This document shows, in pieces, positions 1 to 6,775 of a stretch of 16,959 nucleotides of DNA. The DNA comes from Ignavibacteria bacterium (lineage in GTDB: Bacteria > Bacteroidota > Ignavibacteria > Tepidaquicellales > Tepidaquicellaceae). A program made the translations under genes and the position numbers. The first letter of the stretch is position 1, and every line of letters starts with the position of its first letter. Below the pieces are notes generated by a model. It was not told the DNA's origin, made no database searches, and worked only from the letters and a program-made list of their open reading frames with translations. Where the stretch lies: contig JAGPCH010000004.1 of the NCBI GenBank assembly GCA_018058125.1, positions 1-16,959 of the forward strand, read 5' to 3'.

Positions 1-1064
1 ACAAACACATTCGTTTCGCCTTTTGCACTGCCGTTTCTATTCGAACAAAATACAAGTTGCTTGCCATCAGGAGAAAACATAGGGAATCCGTCAAACTCTC
101 CATATAGGGTGATCTTTTCCAAACCTGTCCCGTCAAGATTAATCATATATATGTCAAAGTTCCTTTTGTTAGGATCGTTAACATTGGAGCAGAATAAAAT
201 TCTGTTACCATCAGGAAACCAATAGGGAGCAAAGTTTGCTGCGCCGTTATCTGTGATCTGAATTTTATTACGACCGTCAGCATCCATGACCCATATCTCA
301 AGATTAGATGGTCTTATGAATCCTTCTGCAAGAAGTGCTTTATATTCAATAATTTCCTCGTCGTTTTTAAAGGCAGTTCTGCGGTATATTATTTTCGTAC
401 CGTCATAAGAATAAAATGCTCCGCCATCGTATCCCGGTTCATTTGTAAGCTGTGTAACTTCACTTCCGTCAAGATTCATTGAATAGAGTTCGATGTCTCC
501 GCTGCGGGTAGAAGTAAAAACTATTTTCCCTCCAACCGGTGAAACTGTCGCTTCCGCATCATATCCTTCTGTAGTCGTAAGCTGGCTGATTATATTACCA
601 TTTTCATCAGCAGTAAAAATATCAAATGATTCATAAAGTGCCCATACATAACCTTTTGAAAAGTCCGGTTTTGGAGGACAATCAATACCGCCGAGATGGG
701 TAGACGCATATAACATAGTTGTATTATCAGGCATATAGTACGCGCAGGTTGTTCTGCCTGTACCGGTACTTACAAGTCTCTGATCACTTCCGTCAGTATT
801 CATCAGAAAGATCTGATCACATTCATAATCGTTACGGGTAGTCTGAAACACAAATTTTTTACCATCAAAAGAATAATAACATTCGGCATTTTCTCCGCCG
901 AAAGTTAACTGTTTAATATTCTTCAAATGAACTTCCTCTTCATAGACAAGCGAATCCTTCAGTTCCGAAAGTTCTGCAGATCTGGTATTATAAATTCCGA
1001 ATTTAGAAAACGAAAATGCTGAAATTATTATCAGCAGCAAAAAAATAATTTTTTTATAATTCAT
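1..1064 (-). CDS. PD40/TolB-like beta-propeller secreted protein (3' end outside window)
   Basis: I translated this gene from the reverse strand; it reads openly for about 354 codons to the left edge, so its C-terminus is missing. The N-terminus (MNYKKIIFLLLIIISAFSFS) is a signal peptide or membrane anchor. The body has repeated WD40-like PD40 units: YYSFDGKKFVFQTTR near residues 62-76, a degenerate unit near 108-125, SPVGGKIVFTSTR near 174-186, YSYDGTKIIYRR near 218-229, WFPDGNRILFCSN near 281-293 and FSPDGKQLVFCSNRNG near 329-344. Units are linked by the usual D(L)DGS/ADGR turns followed by a QLT/QIT strand. This is the TolB/DPP-IV N-domain propeller pattern, acting in the periplasm or anchored to the membrane, usually in protein-protein contacts; no catalytic domain is visible in the part present. 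The ATG lies inside the last codons of the (p)ppGpp synthetase gene (11-bp overlap), so the two are probably co-transcribed and coupled. A missing C-terminal peptidase domain cannot be excluded. Confidence 0.85.
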   Translation of the reverse strand, partial: MNYKKIIFLLLIIISAFSFSKFGIYNTRSAELSELKDSLVYEEEVHLKNIKQLTFGGENAECYYSFDGKKFVFQTTRNDYECDQIFLMNTDGSDQRLVSTGTGRTTCAYYMPDNTTMLYASTHLGGIDCPPKPDFSKGYVWALYESFDIFTADENGNIISQLTTTEGYDAEATVSPVGGKIVFTSTRSGDIELYSMNLDGSEVTQLTNEPGYDGGAFYSYDGTKIIYRRTAFKNDEEIIEYKALLAEGFIRPSNLEIWVMDADGRNKIQITDNGAANFAPYWFPDGNRILFCSNVNDPNKRNFDIYMINLDGTGLEKITLYGEFDGFPMFSPDGKQLVFCSNRNGSAKGETNVF

Positions 1065-3279
1065 AACGCGTAACGCTGAATACTCCTTCCTGATTATTGA
1101 TCTTTTCAATAATGCGGTTTAATTGTTCTAAATTTTGAATGCTGACTATCAAAGTTCCTTCGAACATAGAACTCTTGGTCTTTATATCAACGCTTTTTAT
1201 ATTTGAATTGAAATTCTTTGAAATTGTCTTTGTGATCTCGTTAAGTATTCCGGGTCTGTCTTCTCCGATAATTTTGATACCGCCCGTAAATTCTCCGATA
1301 TCAGTTTCATTCCAGTTAATTTGTATGATCCGCTCCGGTTCTTTCAGGAAAAGATTTAAAACATTCTTACAGGTTTTTCTGTGAATCCTAATTCCTTTTT
1401 CATGACTAATAAATCCAATCACCTCATCACCCGGAATAGGATTACAGCATTTGGCAAAATCATATTGAATTCCTTTTATGTTCTGAAGTGTTCCTTTGCC
1501 AAGTTTGATCCCGTTAGCATTTGTCCTGGCATCATTCACATATTTGTTGAATTCCGTAGAATGCTCTTCTGTAGAGAATGTATCTTCAGGGACAGTGCCT
1601 TTGTGCTCAAGAGCCTGCAGTTTATTTTTATCTTTAAGTATTTCAAGCAACTCGGAAATTTTACTTTCATTCTGAGAAATGGTATGATAAAAATGTCCGG
1701 TATCTTTGTATTTTAATCTGTGAACAATTCTCGAAAGCTGTTCATCGGACAGATTGATCTTGTGCTTCTTGGATTTTCTTTCCCAGAGTTCTTTGCCGGT
1801 TTTAATCTGATTTCTCTTTTCGGTATTGAAATATTTCCGGATGTCGGATTTTGCTTTGTGAGTAACTACAAATTTTTCCCAGTCTAATTTTGGCGTTTGG
1901 TTTTTGGATGTAAGTATCTCCACCTGATCACCGCTTTTCAAAGGTGTATCCAGATTCACTATCTTTCCATTCACTTTTGCCCCAATGCATTTTAAACCGA
2001 TCTCTGTATGAATTTCAAAAGCAAAGTCAACGGCAGTTGCGCCTGAGGGAAGGATCTTTAATTCTCCTTTAGGTGTAAAGCAATATATCTCATCCTGATA
2101 AAGGTTAAGCTTAAAGCTGTCAAGTAATTGTGAAGATGTCTCATCTTTAGAATAGCTTTCCAGACTTTCCCTGATCCATTTCATCCAGTTCTCAAGATTG
2201 GAATCATGTATGTTAGTATTCTCTTTGTACTTCCAGTGAGCAGCAATACCTTTTTCAGCGATCTCATGCATCTCTCTTGTCCGGATCTGAACTTCCACCA
2301 TCTTTCCTTCTTTGCTGACGAGAGTAGTATGTATGGACTGATAATTATTTTGCTTTGGTAGTGAAATGTAATCTTTAAATCTCTCCGGTACCGGCAGATA
2401 AATCTCTGAGATAATGCCATATACGGAAAAGCAGTCGTTCTTATTTTTTGTGTCGAGTATAATTCTTACAGCAAAAAGATCATATAGTTCATCTACGGTT
2501 TTATTTCTGCTGATAATTTTTTTATAGATACTGTAAAGGTGTTTTGCTCTGCCGTATATTTCAAATTTATAACCCTGATCAATTAGTTTTTGCCTGATGG
2601 GTTCAATAAATTTCTTAATGAACTTTTCTCTTTCCTTTTTCTTTTCTTTTAACTTCTTTGCAATCTCATCATAAATTTTTCTATCGAGATATTTGAATGA
2701 AAGATCTTCAAGTTCGGTCTTCACTGAGGACAATCCGAATCTATGTGCCAGCGGGGCGTAGATCTCAACAGTCTCCTGAGCCAGTCTGATCTGTTTTGCG
2801 GATGATAAAAATTCAAGTGTTCTTAAATTATGAAGCCTGTCAGCGAACTTGATCAGAATTACTCTGATATCTGAAGTCATGGACAGCAGCATTTTTTTGT
2901 AAGATTCCACCTGCTTCATTTCATAATTCTCAAACATGCCTTCGATCTTGGTCGCTCCATTTACTATTTCGGCAATTTCATCACCGAATTCCGCTTTGAT
3001 ATCATTTAATGTAAACTCTGTATCTTCAACAACATCGTGAAGCAATGCTGCGGCTATAGACACTGCATCAAGCGGTATCTCTTTGGCAAGTATCATCGCT
3101 ACATCATAAGGGTGTGAAATAAACGGTTCGCCTGAAGCTCTTTTAACATTCTTATGAGCTTCATATGCAAACTTAAATGCATTAGTGATCAGCTTATCAT
3201 TGCTCAGTCCGGCAGGTAAATTCCTTTTGCTGTGATAAAGAAGTTCATCCAGCTTTTTCTTGTATAATGTGTTGAACAA
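1054..3279 (-). CDS. spoT: Bifunctional (p)ppGpp synthetase/hydrolase (RSH family, SpoT/Rel)
   Basis: The enzyme makes (p)ppGpp from ATP and GDP/GTP and hydrolyses it, controlling the stringent response in the cytoplasm. It is full length at 741 aa with the classic order. The HD hydrolase covers about residues 30-180, with R48, H56 (ISHP), H81-D82 and E85-D86 (HDVVEDT), and D147/N151 in FADRLHNLRT, so hydrolysis should be intact. The synthetase covers about 240-350, with GRAKHLYSIYKK, RFKDYI (300-305) and YQSIHT (313-318). RFKD is the RXKD form known from bifunctional enzymes; monofunctional RelA has EXDD. TGS is about 394-457. A CC...H...C zinc-finger-like region is at 611-637, and ACT is about 665-741. 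The start is TTG: an in-frame TAA lies two codons upstream and there is no nearby ATG. The 3' end overlaps the PD40 gene by 11 bp. upp lies upstream on the same strand, 119 bp away. Confidence 0.96.
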   Translation of the reverse strand: MFNTLYKKKLDELLYHSKRNLPAGLSNDKLITNAFKFAYEAHKNVKRASGEPFISHPYDVAMILAKEIPLDAVSIAAALLHDVVEDTEFTLNDIKAEFGDEIAEIVNGATKIEGMFENYEMKQVESYKKMLLSMTSDIRVILIKFADRLHNLRTLEFLSSAKQIRLAQETVEIYAPLAHRFGLSSVKTELEDLSFKYLDRKIYDEIAKKLKEKKKEREKFIKKFIEPIRQKLIDQGYKFEIYGRAKHLYSIYKKIISRNKTVDELYDLFAVRIILDTKNKNDCFSVYGIISEIYLPVPERFKDYISLPKQNNYQSIHTTLVSKEGKMVEVQIRTREMHEIAEKGIAAHWKYKENTNIHDSNLENWMKWIRESLESYSKDETSSQLLDSFKLNLYQDEIYCFTPKGELKILPSGATAVDFAFEIHTEIGLKCIGAKVNGKIVNLDTPLKSGDQVEILTSKNQTPKLDWEKFVVTHKAKSDIRKYFNTEKRNQIKTGKELWERKSKKHKINLSDEQLSRIVHRLKYKDTGHFYHTISQNESKISELLEILKDKNKLQALEHKGTVPEDTFSTEEHSTEFNKYVNDARTNANGIKLGKGTLQNIKGIQYDFAKCCNPIPGDEVIGFISHEKGIRIHRKTCKNVLNLFLKEPERIIQINWNETDIGEFTGGIKIIGEDRPGILNEITKTISKNFNSNIKSVDIKTKSSMFEGTLIVSIQNLEQLNRIIEKINNQEGVFSVTRYEL

Positions 3280-3330
3280 AGCTTAGTTTGTATAGTTTCT
3301 AAAGTTGATAAAACTAGTAAAGTTCTAATT

Positions 3331-3379
3331 TATGTAACTGATAACTCGTAACCAGTAACTTGTAATTTGTAACTTGTAA
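3331..3379. repeat. Heptanucleotide tandem array, 7 units
   Basis: Seven consecutive 7-bp units on the plus strand (TATGTAA, CTGATAA, CTCGTAA, CCAGTAA, CTTGTAA, TTTGTAA, CTTGTAA) share the consensus CTNGTAA; on the minus strand this reads TTACNAG. The array fills much of the 119-bp gap between upp and spoT and ends 19 bp from the upp stop codon. The units are degenerate but stay exactly in 7-bp phase. It resembles in style the short tandemly repeated heptamers described in cyanobacteria. Its function is unknown. Confidence 0.8.
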
Positions 3380-3398
3380 TTCCCAATTTCCGAATGTT

Positions 3399-4043
3399 TC
3401 AAGTACCAAACATCCTATCACCTGCATCCCCAAGTCCCGGAACAATGTAACCTTTACTGTTCAGATTCTCGTCAAGGCTGCAGGTAGTTATACTGAAAAA
3501 TTTCTTGTCAATTTTACCGAAACGTTTATTGATAGCATTGATCCCTTCCGGAGCAGCAAGCAGTGAAGCGACCTTGATCTTTTTAACTCCCATATTCAAA
3601 AGGTATTCAATAGTAAATATCACACTACCGCCTGTTGCCACCATCGGATCCAGAATAATAACGTTTATGTCTTTTTTATCCTTGATTTTCGGAAACCGGA
3701 AATAATATTTAACAGGTTTTAATGATTCTTCATCTCTGTATATTCCAATATGACTGGTAATAGCTTCGGGAAAAAGATCAGTAAATCCTTTTGTAAGACC
3801 AAGTCCGGCTCTTAATATTGGGAGTAATACAACTTTATCATTGATCCTGCTGCCTGTCATTTTTTTTAATGGAGTAGAAATTGTTTTTGATTCTACAGCG
3901 AGATCAGAATAAACATCCGCAGCCAGCAAATAAGAAATTTTATCAAGCGAACTGCGGAATTCAGGCTGGTCAGTATTCTTATCCCGCATTATTGTCAGGT
4001 AATGCTGTACTACCGGATGATTTATTATTTTAATATTCTTCAT
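3399..4043 (-). CDS. upp: Uracil phosphoribosyltransferase
   Basis: It converts uracil plus PRPP to UMP in pyrimidine salvage, in the cytoplasm. At 214 aa it has the normal length. Visible UPRT signatures are ILRAGLG (76-82), the PRPP-binding loop LDPMVATGGS (131-140) and the C-terminal uracil-binding signature GYIVPGLGDAGDRMFGT (198-214), ending at the canonical C-terminus. A pyrimidine regulator (PyrR) is less likely because the GYIVPGLGDAGDR signature is specific to UPRT. The start is ATG; no Shine-Dalgarno sequence precedes it, but a perfect 9-bp inverted repeat does (4048-4090), whose proximal arm stops 4 nt before the ATG. spoT follows on the same strand, separated by the heptamer array, so co-transcription is possible but not shown. 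Confidence 0.97.
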   Translation of the reverse strand: MKNIKIINHPVVQHYLTIMRDKNTDQPEFRSSLDKISYLLAADVYSDLAVESKTISTPLKKMTGSRINDKVVLLPILRAGLGLTKGFTDLFPEAITSHIGIYRDEESLKPVKYYFRFPKIKDKKDINVIILDPMVATGGSVIFTIEYLLNMGVKKIKVASLLAAPEGINAINKRFGKIDKKFFSITTCSLDENLNSKGYIVPGLGDAGDRMFGT

Positions 4044-4047
4044 TAAA

Positions 4048-4090
4048 TGGTATATTGTTATTTAGATTAAGGAGCTGCGGAAATATACCA
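4048..4090. promoter_or_regulatory. Perfect 9-bp inverted repeat in the upp leader
   Basis: TGGTATATT (4048-4056) and AATATACCA (4082-4090) are perfect inverted copies 25 nt apart. On the upp mRNA they could form a stem whose 3' arm ends 4 nt before the start codon, or the arms could bind a dimeric repressor in the upp/TPR divergent region (4044-4209). Only the symmetry and position are seen; regulation is inference. A 25-nt loop is large for a stable hairpin. Confidence 0.4.
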
Positions 4091-4209
4091 CATATCAAAA
4101 AGAGTTTCAAAGCATTAGAATTTGATTAATCTGTAGATAAGTTGTTTCTTCTGCTATTTCTGCCTATACGGAGTCTGTTTTCTGAAAATTTAAACAATAA
4201 TCATAATAA

Positions 4210-5070
4210 TTGGATCATGAAAAAATTTTTCTAACACTTTTTGTTTTAATCTCAGTATTATCAGTTAATAGAGCGTTTTCTCAAACCACTCCGGGAGAAA
4301 TTTTTCAGAAAGGATTGGAAGCATATTACGGAGCAAGATTTGCTGATGGAATAAAATATTTTGATGACTATATAAAGATCATGCCAAATGAAATAAATGG
4401 TTTCAAGTACAGGGGGCTATGCTATCAGGGTAAGAAAGACTTCCAGAGAGCAATTGAAGATTTCAGCAGTGTTATAAGAATGTCTCCGAATAAAGCCGAA
4501 GGTTATGTTAATCGCGGAAATACTTATATAATGATGAATAATTTGCCTTCTGCAGAAAGAGATTTTAAAGATGCAGTTAAAAACGAATCTCATAATATAG
4601 AAGGTTATATAGGACTCAGCAGAATTAGTATTGCTAAGAATGATTTTAACGGAGCCGAAAAACAACTGAGCTCTGCTATTGCAGTCGATCCCCAAAATGC
4701 AAGATTATTTATTGCCCAGGCATATGTAAATTTTCTTGCAGGTGATACAGTGAAAATAATTGATAACTTTGCACAGGCTATGTACTGGGATTCCAGTGTT
4801 GTTTTTACGGATCATAACAGAGAATTACTGCAGATCAAAGTAGAAAGCTATAAGAAAGCGCTTAATATAGCAGATCAGAAAATTCAGAAGAATAAGAACA
4901 GCTATATGTCATATTTTTCAAGAGGAATGATATATTTTTTTATGAACAATTATAAAAGCGCCAGATCGGATTTCAAAAAAGCTCAGGAGTTATATACCGG
5001 AAACGATAAGAAGTTAGAAAATTTGTTTGCGCTTGTTATTAGGAGTGTTGACAGGAACAGTAATAAATGA
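4210..5070 (+). CDS. Exported TPR-repeat protein, start region probably frameshifted
   Basis: A TPR scaffold of about 286 aa. TPR-like pairs cover roughly residues 28-61, 62-95, 96-129, 130-163 and, after a degenerate stretch, 231-264, with the usual spacing (for example GFKYRGLCYQGKKDFQRAIE and GYVNRGNTYIMMNNLPSAE). It should act outside the cytoplasm: a hydrophobic core (FLTLFVLISVLSV) is followed by AFSQ, a typical cleavage site. The start is odd. The open frame can begin only at TTG 4210, giving an acidic N-terminus (MDHEK), unlike a signal peptide. ATG 4217 gives MKKFF and then a TAA; one extra A or T in the A6-T5 tract (4220-4230) would join it to the main frame as MKKIF or MKKFF-LTLFVLIS, a textbook signal peptide. 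A 1-bp deletion, slippage-based switching or a sequencing error is therefore likely. The gene converges on the MBL gene with a 3-bp gap. Partner and role are unknown. Confidence 0.75.
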   Translation: MDHEKIFLTLFVLISVLSVNRAFSQTTPGEIFQKGLEAYYGARFADGIKYFDDYIKIMPNEINGFKYRGLCYQGKKDFQRAIEDFSSVIRMSPNKAEGYVNRGNTYIMMNNLPSAERDFKDAVKNESHNIEGYIGLSRISIAKNDFNGAEKQLSSAIAVDPQNARLFIAQAYVNFLAGDTVKIIDNFAQAMYWDSSVVFTDHNRELLQIKVESYKKALNIADQKIQKNKNSYMSYFSRGMIYFFMNNYKSARSDFKKAQELYTGNDKKLENLFALVIRSVDRNSNK

Positions 5071-5073
5071 GAA

Positions 5074-6036
5074 TTATTCAATTACAATCTGTTCTCCGAT
5101 ATCCAGTATTTTCACTCTGTCTTTATACTTAGGCTGCTCTCTGATCAGATCTTCGAGAACGTATCTTGGCTCAAGCGGATCTGATAGTTCTGCAATTGTA
5201 CCGTAATGGATCGGGATCATTAACTTGGCTTTAGAATCTTCAAGTACCATTAAAGAACCTTTTGCATAAAGATGTCTGTTGGGTTTGTCAATCAATGTAC
5301 AGTCAGAGCAAGGACCTATCGGCATAAACTCCAGGTCAATTTCATATTTTTCTCCCAGAAATTTATAAAACTTATCATCGTATGCTGTATCTCCCGGAAA
5401 GTATACTATCATTCCTTTATATTGAATTATAAATCCGCAGAATCCGTCATATCCCCACAGGAGTCCGTCAAGTCCGTATCTACCGCCCCAGTGATATGCA
5501 GCGACACTAGTAATACTTACCCCGTCTATAATTTTGGTCTGTCCTATATATTTCTTTTTTCGGTAATCCGATATGTTTAATGGTTCAAATTTAAAATCAA
5601 AATCCGGAAGAAACTCTTTTATCCCGTCAGGAAAAACGAGCTTTGCTTTTGGGAATCTTTCTTCAAGTATCTCAAGACTTCCAAAGTTCACATGGTCGGG
5701 ATGTGAATGCGAAAGCAGTATAATGTCACATTGTTTGAGATCATTAATGTCTATGCCCGGTTCGATAATTCTCATCTGGACTTCCGCAATATGATCGGTA
5801 AGAAATGGATCTGTAATTATTACTTTATCATCCATCTGAAGCAACACTGTTGCATGTCCTATCCATAAAGCTGATAATCTTACTCCGGGTCTTATCGGAT
5901 CTTTGATCCTGTTTTTTACTTTAGCCGGAGTAGAAAAATTTCTTAATAAATTATCTCCGACATCATAAGCAGTCCTGCATCCGGAGAATAAAAAAATAAG
6001 AGTAACAAAAATTGATATTTTAAATAAATTCTTCAA
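5074..6036 (-). CDS. Lipoprotein metallo-beta-lactamase-fold hydrolase (NAPE-PLD/UlaG-like)
   Basis: This is a 320-aa membrane-anchored metallohydrolase. The N-terminus is a lipoprotein signal with lipobox LFSGC (Cys20). The MBL fold begins with ALWIGHATVLLQ (56-67), typical of the NAPE-PLD/UlaG-like branch. The metal motif HxHxDH is complete (SHSHPDH: H110, H112, D114, H115), with further ligands H182 (YHWGGR), D216 (FPGDTAYD) and H277 (PIHYGT). The dinuclear zinc site should be intact. The family includes phosphodiesterases and lactonases, some acting on phospholipids; the substrate here cannot be read from the sequence. The start is TTG, overlapping the stop of the upstream barrel gene as TTGA (4 bp), so translation is probably coupled. 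No ATG alternative gives the lipoprotein signal. The lipid anchor places it on the periplasmic or outer-membrane side. Confidence 0.88.
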   Translation of the reverse strand: MKNLFKISIFVTLIFLFSGCRTAYDVGDNLLRNFSTPAKVKNRIKDPIRPGVRLSALWIGHATVLLQMDDKVIITDPFLTDHIAEVQMRIIEPGIDINDLKQCDIILLSHSHPDHVNFGSLEILEERFPKAKLVFPDGIKEFLPDFDFKFEPLNISDYRKKKYIGQTKIIDGVSITSVAAYHWGGRYGLDGLLWGYDGFCGFIIQYKGMIVYFPGDTAYDDKFYKFLGEKYEIDLEFMPIGPCSDCTLIDKPNRHLYAKGSLMVLEDSKAKLMIPIHYGTIAELSDPLEPRYVLEDLIREQPKYKDRVKILDIGEQIVIE

Positions 6037-6620
6037 TAGTATTTTAAATTGATTGAAATGTTATACCGGCTTTCTGTTGTGAAATTATAATCAACCACTA
6101 ATCCCAGTATTCCGAACAAAGTGTAAAGTCCTCCCTCAGCTGAGTAATATCCAATGCTTTCGTTTTGTCTGCTTTTTCTGAAGTTGTATTTTCCGGCAAC
6201 TGAAAATGAAAGATATTCTCCGTATTCAACAGCAGGTATGAAACCTCTTATACCCGTGGCTAAATTGAATCTGTTAAAATCTGAATAATCAAAGGAAGCA
6301 GTTGCCCATTCCGGCTGCGCAAACAACTCAATGGACCCGCCATACCTTCTTACAGGATTTACTTTGAAAAACTGTGTCGCAGGAACAAGTTTATTTGAAT
6401 TAAATGAATAATTTATTGGTGTAATGTGCCATCGGAATCCGAATTGTAATCTTGCATTCTCGTCATTTCTGTCCTGATAGAAAGTCGGGGATGGGATTGT
6501 CTGAAACAGCGTCCAGGTTGACCATTCAACAAATTTATTAGTATAGTATCCCTGAGAAAAAGAAATCCCGGGAATCAGAAATGCAATAATTATTAAAACA
6601 GATTTAAAAATATTGATCAA
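6033..6620 (-). CDS. Exported small beta-barrel-like protein, function unknown
   Basis: A 195-aa protein that I do not recognise by name. The N-terminus (INIFKSVLIIIAFLIPGISFSQ after the start) is a signal peptide with a likely cut near SFS-Q. The mature part is rich in alternating aromatic/polar strands with tight turns, for example RLQFGFRWHITPINYSF, YGGSIELFAQPEWATASFDY, YLSFSVAGKYNFRK, LGLVVDYNF and a closing YNISINLKYY. The aromatic C-terminus is usual for outer-membrane barrels; at this size an 8-stranded barrel fits. The start is TTG: the frame stays open about 15 codons further upstream to a TAA but has no ATG, and TTG places the signal peptide correctly. Its stop overlaps the start of the lipoprotein hydrolase gene, so the two probably act together at the outer membrane (inference). 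Confidence 0.75.
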   Translation of the reverse strand: MINIFKSVLIIIAFLIPGISFSQGYYTNKFVEWSTWTLFQTIPSPTFYQDRNDENARLQFGFRWHITPINYSFNSNKLVPATQFFKVNPVRRYGGSIELFAQPEWATASFDYSDFNRFNLATGIRGFIPAVEYGEYLSFSVAGKYNFRKSRQNESIGYYSAEGGLYTLFGILGLVVDYNFTTESRYNISINLKYY

Positions 6621-6775
6621 GTAAAATAAATTTGTGTGGATTTGTATAAAAAGGAAAAATAATTTTTACAAAATAGAAAAAGATGGTGCTAAATTCAATG
6701 TTGAGATGATTGGAAATTATATAGAAGTGAATCAGATATGTTGAATAATTGAATCTAATGAAACCTTTATTTTCT

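Noticed and set aside
1082..1092. GGAAGGAG-like sequence upstream of the PD40 start on the minus strand
   Set aside because: It is coding sequence of the synthetase (Gln-Glu-Gly-Val) and lies about 18 nt from the ATG, too far for a working Shine-Dalgarno site.
1139..1716. Two plus-strand open frames of 81 and 111 aa opposite the (p)ppGpp synthetase gene
   Set aside because: They are antisense to conserved ACT and zinc-finger coding sequence and show no recognisable protein features.
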